In this document: positions 17,670 to 26,105 of the stretch, piece by piece
Numbering within the stretch: position 1 is the first letter of the stretch
Layout of the letters: each line of letters opens with the position of its first letter
Assembly: GCA_963710865.1 (NCBI GenBank)
Contig: CAVQBR010000002.1
Span: 124,001-188,000 of the forward strand
DNA length: 64,000 bases
Reading direction: 5' to 3'
Source: PRDV01 sp963710865
Lineage (GTDB): Bacteria; Babelota; Babeliae; Babelales; Babelaceae
Translations under genes and position numbers: made by a program
Notes under the pieces: generated by a model
Databases searched by the model: none
What the model was told of the DNA's origin: nothing
What the model saw: only the letters and a program-made list of their open reading frames with translations

Positions 17670-18722
17670 TCACTTGGTTGTTTTGGAGCTTAAGAGAGCT
17701 ACAACCGCATCATGCTTATTCTTTTTCGCAATATCAAGCGGTGTCATGCCCCTGTAGCTGGTTGTTGGTTTTGCGCCAGCATTTAACAGTTTCTCAACTA
17801 ATGTAGCAAAACCCTTCTCAGCTGCTACATAAAGTGGAGTAGGCTCATAGCTGAGCGCACCCTCCGGCTTGGCCCCAGCCGCTAGCAACTTCTCAGCCAC
17901 TAGATCATTACCACGATTAACTGCCAAATTCAGTGGAGCAACTTTCCGTCTCTGGCCACCAGATGGAACACTTGATTCTGTATTCGGATTCGCACCAGCT
18001 GCTAGTAACAACTCCACGACAGCAAGAGAGCAATTCGGTGCTATATTCGGGCTTGAAGGCTCTATAACTACGTCTGGACCACTAGGCTTTGGTGCTCTAT
18101 GAGGACTAAGTTTAGCCACACCAGCACTAGGTTCTGCTGCACTGGCAGCACTAGGCAGAGCTGCACTGGCGGCACTAGGCTCAGCAGCAGCTGCAGCAAT
18201 AGGCATTCCGCAATTACCTTTTGCGGCACGGGCGAGCGCCGTTCTTCCATGTTCATCTGCCGCATCAACCTTTACGCGAGCAGCCAACAGCTGTATGACA
18301 ATGTCTTCATAATTTTTATTTACAGCCACCATTAAAGGCGTAATCCCACTATTCGTTGCCTTTTCCTTATCGACATCCGCGCTCGCCAATAGTTCCCGAG
18401 CTACCGCAACATCGTTTCTCAATGCAAGAATCAAGGGTGTAACTCCTTGTATTTTACTCGCAAGATTAGGATTACCCCCATTTCTAATTGCTGTCATTAT
18501 GAGGGACAAGTCTGGCTTTTCTTTATTAAGTTCATCAAGTATAGTTTTATTAGCTGAAGCCTCTCCTACCGTTGTACCTGTGGTAGCCGCACGCCTACCC
18601 GCCGCGCCTGGTTTTACAAATTGAGCCTTTTTTACCGGCTTAGGCTCCATGCTAAAAGTATTGCCTACTGAGCATGCAATAACTCCAGAGACTACAATTA
18701 ATTTTTGCATCATTTTGTTCAT
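17670..18722 (-). CDS. Secreted ankyrin-repeat protein with Ala/Pro/Ser linker (350 aa)
   Basis: An N-terminal signal peptide (MNKMMQKLIVVSGVIACSVGNTFS) predicts export. Ankyrin repeats occupy about residues 75-180 and 225-345 (for example GVTPLILALRNDVAVARELLAS and MTPLDIAKKNKHDAVVALL). They are split by a low-complexity linker near residues 175-220 made of repeated A-S-A-A-x-P-S units (EPSAASAALPSAASAAEPSAG), which looks like slippage or local duplication. No enzyme domain is seen. An own promoter and hairpin terminator suggest a single-gene unit. Middle member of three paralogues. Confidence 0.9.
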   Translation of the reverse strand: MNKMMQKLIVVSGVIACSVGNTFSMEPKPVKKAQFVKPGAAGRRAATTGTTVGEASANKTILDELNKEKPDLSLIMTAIRNGGNPNLASKIQGVTPLILALRNDVAVARELLASADVDKEKATNSGITPLMVAVNKNYEDIVIQLLAARVKVDAADEHGRTALARAAKGNCGMPIAAAAAEPSAASAALPSAASAAEPSAGVAKLSPHRAPKPSGPDVVIEPSSPNIAPNCSLAVVELLLAAGANPNTESSVPSGGQRRKVAPLNLAVNRGNDLVAEKLLAAGAKPEGALSYEPTPLYVAAEKGFATLVEKLLNAGAKPTTSYRGMTPLDIAKKNKHDAVVALLSSKTTK

Positions 18723-18766
18723 GAAAACTCCTTTTATTGTATAGTACCAAAATGCCTTCTAATCTA

Positions 18767-18796
18767 ATCGTAACAATGCCTAGCATCCTTTGTCAA
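18767..18796 (-). promoter_or_regulatory. Promoter of ankyrin gene 17670-18722
   Basis: A perfect TTGACA (-35, 18791-18796) is followed by an 18-base spacer and TACGAT (-10, 18767-18772) on the minus strand, about 45 bases upstream of the ATG. Confidence 0.5.
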
Positions 18797-18891
18797 TATT
18801 TTAAAAAAATAGCGGACAATTATTGTCAGCCTGACAAGATCGTTGACGATACTAAAAATCCAAATCATCTTATAAAAATGGAATTTATGTA

Positions 18892-18916
18892 AAGAGAGGC
18901 CAGAAAAGCCTCTCTT
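18892..18916 (-). terminator. Terminator hairpin after ankyrin gene 18938-20746
   Basis: A perfect 9-base stem AAGAGAGGC/GCCTCTCTT with a 7-base loop starts about 20 bases after the stop codon and ends in a short T run. The stem is identical to that at 16461-16486. Confidence 0.65.
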
Positions 18917-18937
18917 CTATCTATCGGCTAGAACTAT

Positions 18938-20746
18938 TTACTGATACTTACTTTCTATAAAAGCATCAATATAGCGCAATATCTCTGGATATTCCTGAGC
19001 ATAGTCCCTAGCAGACAATCGCGCTGAGTCTTCTATCAAAGGATCGGCCCCTTGGTCAAGTAATGCTTCAACAAGATCTCTGTCCCCTGCTATAACCGCC
19101 CGCATAAGGGCTGTTTGTCCATGAGCGTCTCTCTCATCCACAGGCACTACAGCTGCGCTAGGAAAAATGGCAACTGCCGCAGATGGCGGTGCGGAAAGAA
19201 CTGAAGTTGGAACAACGGCTGGCACATAAACCTCTGCAGCTGGCTTGCGCTCTATGACTGATTCTATATAAGTAAGCATTTCAGGATTATCAAGCGCATA
19301 GTCCCTAGCAGACAATCCCGCTGAGTCTTCTATAAAAGGATCTGCCCCTTGATCAAGCAATACCTGCACAAGGTCTGAGTCTCCAGCTATCACTGCCCTT
19401 ATAAGAGGTGTTTGTCCATTTGCATCTCTTTCATCTACCGCTGCACTAGGAAGAGCAGCCGAAACCCTAGGATGTAATTCTGAACCCTTTTTGCCACCTG
19501 CGGACCGCAAAAGAAACTCTACATTGGCATGCTTATTTACCATTGCAGCATCTAGTGGAGTATGACCCTGAAATGTCGCGTTGGGATTAGCACCAGCTCG
19601 TAACAATAAGGTAACAATCTCAGAAAAACCACCAAGTGAGGCGAAATACAAGGCCGTTCCTCCCTCGACTGCAGCTGCATTTGGGTTTGCACCCGCATCT
19701 AACAACTGCTTAACTACGTGCTTGCGCCCAAGACTCGAAGCAATCATCAAAGGAGTAACCCCGTCGACCATCGCTGCATTTTTATTTACGCCGGGCAGGG
19801 CTAACAATTTCTCAACAAGATCAGAAGCGCCTGCTCCTGCTGCAATGTGTAACGCAGTTAAGCCGGACTTACGTCCTGAAATGGCTGGATTGGCACCACT
19901 TTCAATCGCCTTCATAATCAGCGGCAAGCGGGGGCGAAGTCCGTCAAGTTCAACTTCAAGAGCTATATTCCAGAGTTGTACCATCTTTTCAGGAGAGATC
20001 TCTCGAACTCGCGCCATTGCAGGAGGGACCATTTCTTGAACTAATAGAGGAGCCGAGCTCGGAGTCTCTGGCGCTTCAACCGCAGCAGCAGGAGCCGCTG
20101 CTAGCATAAGGGGTCCAGTTTCTAAAAGCTCTGCCACATGCATATGTTTATGGGCTCGTGCCTCATCTAACGGTGTCTTCCCATTAAATAAGGCATTTTT
20201 GTCAGCACCTGAAGCTAATAGCTTTTCAACAATCTGAATATAACCCTTACGCGCAGCAAGATGTAAGGCGGTTAGGCCATTTTCAGTGGCCGCATTCGCA
20301 TTAGCACCAGCAGATAATAACTGCCTAACGATGCCAAGAAAGCCTCCTTTTGCAGCAAGAAGCAATGCGGTTAATCCTCCACTAGTGGCAAGGTTTGGAT
20401 TTGCACCAGCTGCCAATAATTGCTTAACAATCCTCCATCGGCCATTACCTGAAGCAATCATTAAGGGTGTCAGTCCAGTACCCATCACCGGATTTCTATT
20501 TACAGTAGAGATGGCTAATAGTTTTCTGACAGCATCAGAATCTCCGTAATATACAGCCTTATGCAAGGCCGTCACACCAAATTCATTAGCAAGATTTGGA
20601 TCTTCACCCCTGTCTATTGCTTCGAAAATTTGGGAAAAGTCTGGCTTGCCTCCAAAAGGTTCCTCGGCTCCATTTTTTCCAAAGAGGGCCCCCGAGCAAG
20701 CAAGCGCTACAACGAGAAATAATGATTTTCCTACTATTCTTTTCAT
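18938..20746 (-). CDS. Secreted ankyrin-repeat protein with internal duplication (602 aa)
   Basis: The signal peptide MKRIVGKSLFLVVALACSGALFG predicts export. Two ankyrin blocks follow: residues about 35-205 (five repeats, for example GLTALLLAAKGGFLGIVRQLL) and 270-425. After linkers rich in A, P, S and V there are two nearly identical 65-residue modules starting DERDANGQTPLIRAVIAGD and DERDAHGQTALMRAVIAGD. Each ends in an ARDYA-containing segment and a short helix (YIESVIERK, YIDAFIESK). In the DNA these copies lie 297 bases apart. No catalytic domain is recognisable. Largest of the three paralogues, with its own promoter. Confidence 0.92.
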   Translation of the reverse strand: MKRIVGKSLFLVVALACSGALFGKNGAEEPFGGKPDFSQIFEAIDRGEDPNLANEFGVTALHKAVYYGDSDAVRKLLAISTVNRNPVMGTGLTPLMIASGNGRWRIVKQLLAAGANPNLATSGGLTALLLAAKGGFLGIVRQLLSAGANANAATENGLTALHLAARKGYIQIVEKLLASGADKNALFNGKTPLDEARAHKHMHVAELLETGPLMLAAAPAAAVEAPETPSSAPLLVQEMVPPAMARVREISPEKMVQLWNIALEVELDGLRPRLPLIMKAIESGANPAISGRKSGLTALHIAAGAGASDLVEKLLALPGVNKNAAMVDGVTPLMIASSLGRKHVVKQLLDAGANPNAAAVEGGTALYFASLGGFSEIVTLLLRAGANPNATFQGHTPLDAAMVNKHANVEFLLRSAGGKKGSELHPRVSAALPSAAVDERDANGQTPLIRAVIAGDSDLVQVLLDQGADPFIEDSAGLSARDYALDNPEMLTYIESVIERKPAAEVYVPAVVPTSVLSAPPSAAVAIFPSAAVVPVDERDAHGQTALMRAVIAGDRDLVEALLDQGADPLIEDSARLSARDYAQEYPEILRYIDAFIESKYQ

Positions 20747-20798
20747 GTGAAACTCCTTTTGTAATTATGATGGTCCTTATATCTAGGATTATAGGTAA

Positions 20799-20828
20799 AT
20801 AATAGCAATATCATGTCGCATTTGTCAA
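20799..20828 (-). promoter_or_regulatory. Promoter of ankyrin gene 18938-20746
   Basis: Perfect TTGACA (-35, 20823-20828), an 18-base spacer and TATTAT (-10, 20799-20804) lie on the minus strand, about 50 bases before the ATG. An AAAGGAG ribosome-binding site follows. Confidence 0.65.
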
Positions 20829-21059
20829 TATTTTGACAAATATTTAGATTATTCTTTTCTATTAATAATGCTCGCAAACGATTTACATCATTCAGTCGTC
20901 AGTTCAGAAATACGAACCTCTTAAAAAAGAGGAAGCCTCTTCACAAAACGATTGCGATTATGGAATCTTTGCTTCATACTACATTCTGTAGACTAGACAA
21001 GAAATATATACGTTTTCGCAGAAATATAACACTTTTTGGAGAAAACTTAGGAAACATAT

Positions 21060-22561
21060 ATGAAATCGAATATACTTCAACCGACCGGGTATCAAGCACT
21101 TATTACTGATTTCAATCTTTAGGTGATCCCCCATTACCGTGCCTCATATATATCCTTGACGGGAGGCAAAAGAGTATACACAAAACATGGCCAGGACAGC
21201 ACATATATCCTAAGAGCTACCAACTTAGCAAGCCCACGGATCCATTGTTTAACCTCGAGTTTGCATTAAAACATGAAGGGATGAACCTTTTAATCATTTT
21301 ATCAGTATTTAAACAGCTCTCTGAAAATACGATTCTGGGGTATATCAGCGCACGGCCTCATGGAAAGGCTCAGCGAAAGATCTGGTACCTGTTCGAACTT
21401 CTTATGCATCAACACCTTCCTCTTGAAGATCTGAACACGGGCAATTATATCGATCTTCTAGACCCAACTCTCTACTACACAGCAAAAACACTTAAAATCA
21501 AACGACAACGCATTAACGATAACCTTTTGGGCTTTTCCCACTTTTGTCCTCTTGTAAGACCTACGCCAGAACTTGCTACAGACGAAAAGAAACATCTGGA
21601 TAAGAAAGCCAAAGAACTCCTTGCTGACTATGAGCCATTCATAATCCAGCGAGCTGCATCATATCTATACACCCGGGAGACAATCTCGTCATGGCACATT
21701 GAGCACGAAGAGCCTACAAGAATGCGTGCTGTCAACTTTGCGAACTGCAAAGATGAGGAGCTTCCAAAACTGAGCAAAAAAGAACTCATTAAAGCACAAG
21801 ATGCCATCGTAGAGCCTCGATTTGTAGAATCCGATTACCGTCATACCCAAAACTATGTCGCAGAAACAGCTCGAATCGGCTATTCACTCATACATTACAT
21901 TTCACCTAGGCCAGAAGATGTACCACTGCTTATGCAGGATCTTCTTTTGTCGCTTGAAAGAATGATCGATTCTGCAGTCAATCCCGTCATCATCGCTGCA
22001 ACTTCTTTCGGTTTCGTATATATCCATCCCTTTGAAGATGGTAATGGTCGCCTCCATAGATTTCTGATTCATTATGTGCTAGCAGGAACTTCTTTTACTC
22101 CTTCAGGGATTATTTTTCCTGTATCGGCAATTATGCTAGCAAACCGAAAAAAATACAATCAAATACTTGAAAATGTGTCACGCCCCTTAATGGATCTTCT
22201 TACCTATACCGAGGACACCTCGGGAGACCTCGCCGTCAAAGGAAACGAGAGCTCTTTGTATGCTTACCTTGACTACACATCCCATGCAGAATATCTCTTT
22301 GATTGTATAGAGCAAACTGTCACAACAGACTTGAAGAAAGAACTCGACCTCATTAAAGATTATGACAAGATTAGACAAACGATACGAGAGCTCGTTGATA
22401 TGCCCGATAAACAAATCGACCTCATAATTAAGCTGGTCATCCAAAACAAGGGAGTACTCGCCAGCAGTAAACGCAAGAAATTCTTTTCCTTGTTAACCGA
22501 TACAGAGATTAGAAAGATTGAAGCAATCATCGCAAAGAGAAACGTCGAGGCATGGCTCTAA
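21060..22561 (+). pseudogene. Fic-domain protein gene, interrupted by a stop codon and a frameshift
   Basis: Fic proteins transfer AMP or other phosphate groups to target proteins. An ATG at 21060, with AGGAAAC upstream, opens MKSNILQPTGYQALITDFNL, then hits TAG at 21120. The same frame resumes as VIPHYRASYISLTGGKR and VYTKHGQDSTY, then the frame changes near 21203-21208, inside ATATAT, to YPKSYQLSKPTDPLFNLEF and onward to 22561. Removing one AT and restoring the stop (probably an original AAG or AAA lysine) gives a 499-residue protein. The catalytic motif HPFEDGNGRLHR is intact. Downstream of the breaks 438 codons stay open from a TTG at 21245, so a shortened product is conceivable. Decay in the N-terminal part argues for a pseudogene. 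Confidence 0.85.
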
Positions 22562-22570
22562 TACGCGAAA

Positions 22571-22593
22571 AAAGGGCAGATTTCCTGCCCTTT
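22571..22593. terminator. Bidirectional terminator between the Fic gene and rplM
   Basis: A perfect 9-base stem (AAAGGGCAG/CTGCCCTTT) closes a 5-base loop. Flanking A and T residues make it usable for the plus-strand Fic gene and the minus-strand rplM, both of which end within 20 bases. Confidence 0.8.
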
Positions 22594-22610
22594 CGATAGA
22601 TCAAAACGAG

Positions 22611-23051
22611 TTATGCAGCTTCTGCAAAGCCAGCAATTTGTGCTTTGTGAGGATGCTCTGTGCCAGCATAGACACGAAGCTTTCTTAAAAGCTGCCGTGA
22701 AAGTCTGTTTTTAGGAAGCATGCCCTTCACTGCTAATTCAAGAATACGCTCAGGATGCTTTTCCATAATTTGAACAGGGGTCAAAAACTTTTTATTACCT
22801 ATATATCCTGAATAGCGCTCATAGATTTTATCGGTCATTTTCTTGCCAGTAAAAACAATTTTATCAGCATTAATAACCACAATATAATCGCCAGCATCAG
22901 AATGAGGCGTAAACTCAGCACGATCTTTACCACGAAGTGCGTTAGTAATAAATGTGGCTAGACGACCAACTACCTGCCCGTTGGCATCAATAAGCCGCCA
23001 ACGAGGCTTTTCATCTTCCTTACGCAAGAAGAACGTTTTATTCATATCCAT
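22611..23051 (-). CDS. rplM: 50S ribosomal protein L13
   Basis: L13 is an early large-subunit assembly protein. The start at 23051 (MDMNKTFFLRKEDEKPRW) has an AGG ribosome-binding site 8 bases upstream. A longer frame to 23090 lacks one and adds unrelated residues. The core has VGRLATFITNALRGKDRAEFTPHSDAGDYIVVINADKI and the motif KGMLPKNRLSRQLLRKLRVYAGTEHPHKAQ. In most bacteria rpsI (S9) follows directly; here the next sequence downstream is the Fic gene, so rpsI must be elsewhere. Confidence 0.97.
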   Translation of the reverse strand: MDMNKTFFLRKEDEKPRWRLIDANGQVVGRLATFITNALRGKDRAEFTPHSDAGDYIVVINADKIVFTGKKMTDKIYERYSGYIGNKKFLTPVQIMEKHPERILELAVKGMLPKNRLSRQLLRKLRVYAGTEHPHKAQIAGFAEAA

Positions 23052-23214
23052 AAAAGAAACCTTTACTATAATTTTCCAGAAGCAAAACAAATATATATCC
23101 TAGAGTAGGCAAAAATAACAAAATCGTCAAATCCAAAACAAACTCAAAGCATAAGCCAAGCTTTTCCCGGCTCACTAAGAGCTAGCAGAGTATCAGTAAA
23201 AGGAATGCATACTC

Positions 23215-23757
23215 CTAGATATCATCACTATAAAAATCTTTCGCATTCTCGAGAGCCCATACAATAGCATCTGCATTGGCAACTGCGCGTGCAAAACTTC
23301 CATGAGTAAGATCATAACCCCTTTTAGCTACGCAAGCACACCAACACCCTAAGATGCCAGTAATCCACATAATTCCCAATGCATCTGCTTGGTTATCTTT
23401 TGTAATTTCAGCTTGAAGAAGCAGTGAGTGCTCACCAATTTTTTTGTTATAGGTATCAAACGACTCAAAGGCCATTGCTAACATCAACGGAGTCAAAAGA
23501 CCACCACCATATAACATGAGATAGTCAAAGAAAGAAAGCTCTTTAGCAAGATTTGCATGCATCTGCTGAGCTTCATCAATCAATACTGCATAGAGTTCTT
23601 GAGAAAGATGCTCGCTATCACGCAGATCCGTTTTTAACTGTAGAAGATTTTGCGAATTAATATCAGCACGCAACCGCTCAAATTTGGTATAACCACACAG
23701 GCCCGATCGAGTGAACAATGTTGAAGCAAGTAGCACACCGAGAATATACTTTTTCAT
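23215..23757 (-). CDS. Exported membrane protein of unknown function (180 aa)
   Basis: I start at 23757 (MKKYILGVLLASTLFTRSGLCG), which is a good signal peptide and has AAGGAG 7 bases upstream. After it comes a helical region (LRADINSQNLLQLKTDLRDSEHLSQELYAVLIDEAQQ) with the spacing of a single ankyrin-like or helical-hairpin unit. Two hydrophobic stretches follow, around residues 77-96 (FFDYLMLYGGGLLTPLMLAM) and 128-145. The layout (signal, short helical pair, two hydrophobic segments) resembles the gene at 29369-29881. Family not recognised. Confidence 0.7.
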   Translation of the reverse strand: MKKYILGVLLASTLFTRSGLCGYTKFERLRADINSQNLLQLKTDLRDSEHLSQELYAVLIDEAQQMHANLAKELSFFDYLMLYGGGLLTPLMLAMAFESFDTYNKKIGEHSLLLQAEITKDNQADALGIMWITGILGCWCACVAKRGYDLTHGSFARAVANADAIVWALENAKDFYSDDI

Positions 23758-23802
23758 GAAACTCCTTGAGTTAGAATTATTGAGAACGCCAAATTTAAGG
23801 CA

Positions 23803-23832
23803 AGTATAGCTCAACGTCATGAGTGCCCGCAA
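23803..23832 (-). promoter_or_regulatory. Promoter of the 23215-23757 gene
   Basis: TTGCGG (-35, 23827-23832), an 18-base spacer and TATACT (-10, 23803-23808) on the minus strand, about 45 bases before the ATG. Confidence 0.5.
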
Positions 23833-23887
23833 TATCTTTTGTTACAAAAAATAAACGAGATAACGATACTCTCAAGTAACAAGGAAA

Positions 23888-24175
23888 TCAAACTTTTCTT
23901 AACAACTCCATCCTTATGTGCGGACAAAACTGCCTATAAACTGAGGCTCTTAACGAGAATCTTTTTGCCTTCACAGGCAACACCAAAAGCGATACTCTTT
24001 TGTATCCCATGCTGAACAAGCTCCGCTGCATAACCTTTCTCGTTAATTTGATCAAGTGCTCTCCGAGCGGCGTCGGACATGCTTTCACCAGATGTGAGAG
24101 ATACCTTTTTAAACTCTATGACAGCACGCATTGGTTGGGAACAACAATGAAAGTAATGCCAACAAAAAACAAACC
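23888..24175 (-). pseudogene. Remnant of a PD-(D/E)XK nuclease domain
   Basis: A 65-codon frame (24131-23934) reads MRAVIEFKKVSLTSGES, then DAARRALDQINEKGYAAEL and GKKILVKSLSL. This matches the C-terminal nuclease domain of AAA-ATPase-like/DUF1703-type proteins (the E-x-K of IEFK and the A..QI..KGYA motif). Immediately upstream, a different frame reads GITFIVVPNQ, the expected strand before the active site, so a frameshift lies near 24132. No ATPase part is present between here and pepP. This is the decayed tail of a larger gene. Confidence 0.7.
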
Positions 24176-24222
24176 CCTACAGCAAGCTGCAGTTTGTAAA
24201 TTGTCGAAAGTAACACCAAGAG

Positions 24223-25500
24223 CTACTCCTCGTCCAATTCACCTTTCATCATCTCTTCGATTTCATAGGAATCACGTGGCAATTCATCTGACATGCAAAC
24301 TGCACCTTTAGCGGTAATCCAGTAATTATCTTCAATACGAACACCAAGACGCTCTTGGGGTATATAGATACCTGGCTCGATCGTAATCACATCACCCTCT
24401 TTTAGGGGCTCTGAGCGATCACCAACATCATGCACATCAAGACCCAGAAAATGACCAATCCCATGAGGAAAGTATTTCTCATAGCCTCGCTCTTTCAAGA
24501 ATGCTACCGTAAGATGCTGCAATGACTTAGCTGGATGATCATTATTACACAACCAATAGCCAGGCGCTGCGAGACTTGCAATATACTCTTGTGCTTCAAG
24601 AACAGTCGTATAGACTTCTCGTTGACGATCAGAAAACGTTCCAGAGACAGGATAGGTTCTCGTAATATCTGCGCAGTAATAGTTTAGTTCAGCACCAACG
24701 TCTACGACGACAAGATCGCCCTTCTTCATTAAGCTATTATTGTGTCCATAATGAAGCACGGTGCTATTTTTGCCACTACCAACAACTGATGGAAATGCAG
24801 CAGAACCCCCAGATTCTTTAAATACAAATTCTATGCCCGCTTGTATCTGATACTCATACACATCCGGTTCAATGCGCATCGCTGCTGCTTCATGAGCTTG
24901 CATGGTGCAATCTATTGCTTCATAGATAGATTCAAGCTCTCCCTGTGATTTCGTGCGACGTAGTTGTGCAAGAGCAGCCGATATATCAACAATTGCTTGC
25001 TTCAACTTTGGTTTCGATTGAAACAGCCTATCTAAAATAAGAGTGTGCTCACAGAGTATCTCCGGTTGATAGACCGTATAGAGTACCCCACCTGCATCAA
25101 CATGCCGTTCAAGGGTAGTAAGCAGTTGTTCATACTGAGCGGTGACGCAACTTGATGTTAAGGAATACCCTCTGCATGCTTGCCCAAGTAATTCTTTCCG
25201 ATCTATTCCACGCTGAGCAAGGCTGGCCGCATCCGCCTCAACAAGGGTAATGGCCCATTTTGCACGTGGAGTGCCATACTGAGGAACAAACAGAGTTGTT
25301 CCCGCCTCATTCATAAGCAGAACTGTGGCAGGCTCTTCCAGTCCGGTAAGGTAATAAAATGAACTATCTTGCCGAAATGCAGTACGTTCAGATTCAAAGC
25401 CAGCAAAGAGAAACAAGAGTGGTTTTCTCGCATCCTTCTTTTTAAGTGACTCGTAGAGTTTGGTACGTCGTTGTATAAAAGGTGCATAGGTTTTTTGCAT
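24223..25500 (-). CDS. pepP: Xaa-Pro aminopeptidase (M24B family)
   Basis: This metallopeptidase removes N-terminal residues next to proline. The 425-residue protein has the aminopeptidase P N-terminal domain (residues 1-~150, with FLFAGFESERTAFRQDSSFYYLTGLEEP) and the pita-bread catalytic domain. All five metal ligands are visible: two Asp in VVVDVGAELNYYCADITRTYP, His in HGIGHFLGLDVHD, and Glu in ITIEPGIYIP and VRIEDNYW. It lies 8 bases after recR, in the yidC-recR-pepP operon. Cytoplasmic; no signal peptide. Confidence 0.95.
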   Translation of the reverse strand: MQKTYAPFIQRRTKLYESLKKKDARKPLLFLFAGFESERTAFRQDSSFYYLTGLEEPATVLLMNEAGTTLFVPQYGTPRAKWAITLVEADAASLAQRGIDRKELLGQACRGYSLTSSCVTAQYEQLLTTLERHVDAGGVLYTVYQPEILCEHTLILDRLFQSKPKLKQAIVDISAALAQLRRTKSQGELESIYEAIDCTMQAHEAAAMRIEPDVYEYQIQAGIEFVFKESGGSAAFPSVVGSGKNSTVLHYGHNNSLMKKGDLVVVDVGAELNYYCADITRTYPVSGTFSDRQREVYTTVLEAQEYIASLAAPGYWLCNNDHPAKSLQHLTVAFLKERGYEKYFPHGIGHFLGLDVHDVGDRSEPLKEGDVITIEPGIYIPQERLGVRIEDNYWITAKGAVCMSDELPRDSYEIEEMMKGELDEE

Positions 25501-25508
25501 ACTATCTC

Positions 25509-26105
25509 TTAAAATGGTCGTCGTTCTGATAATGCTTTATACACTGTTAAGCGATCCATCGCTTCTAAAGAGGAGCCAACGGGAAGGCCTCGAGCGAGGC
25601 AGGAGAGCTTTATCGGCTTATCTTTTATCTTATGTGCTATATAGGCTGCAGTTGCCTCTCCTTCTGGCGTCTGATTAAAAGCAAAGATAAGCTCTTTACA
25701 GCCATCGATGCGGAGTAATAACTGTTTAATTGTTAAATCATCTGGCCCAATACCATCTAAAGGGCACAAGGCACCTCCCAGGACATGATACATCCCAAGA
25801 TAGCCACCCGTTTTTTCGATGGTGATAAGATCACGCCAACTTTCAACAACACAAATAACGGTTTTATCTCGTTTTGGTCCTGTACAAAAGAAGCAGCCCT
25901 TATCTTTTTCTTTCCAAGACCAACATTCAATACATTTTTCAAGACTCTGCTTAAGGTTCGTCAAGGTTCGACAAAACTGCTCAGTAGCTTGCTCATCAAG
26001 ATCTAAGAAATATTGAGCAACCACATAGAGATTCTTCGACGCAAGATAGGGTACCCGCTGTAATTGGCGAAGCAACGCAAGCAGACTTGGACTTTGCTCT
26101 ATCAT
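25509..26105 (-). CDS. recR: Recombination mediator RecR
   Basis: RecR works with RecF and RecO to load RecA on gapped DNA. The 198-residue protein has a helix-hairpin-helix start (SLLALLRQLQRVPYLASKN), the zinc finger C-x2-C-x9-C-x2-C (CIECW...GCFFC), then a Toprim domain with VESWRDLITIEKTGGYLGMYHVLGGALCPLDGIGPDDL. The C-terminal LARGLPVGSSLEAMDRLTVYKAL is typical. The family's NPTxEGEAT is NQTPEGEAT here. The ATG overlaps the yidC stop by 4 bases. Confidence 0.96.
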   Translation of the reverse strand: MIEQSPSLLALLRQLQRVPYLASKNLYVVAQYFLDLDEQATEQFCRTLTNLKQSLEKCIECWSWKEKDKGCFFCTGPKRDKTVICVVESWRDLITIEKTGGYLGMYHVLGGALCPLDGIGPDDLTIKQLLLRIDGCKELIFAFNQTPEGEATAAYIAHKIKDKPIKLSCLARGLPVGSSLEAMDRLTVYKALSERRPF

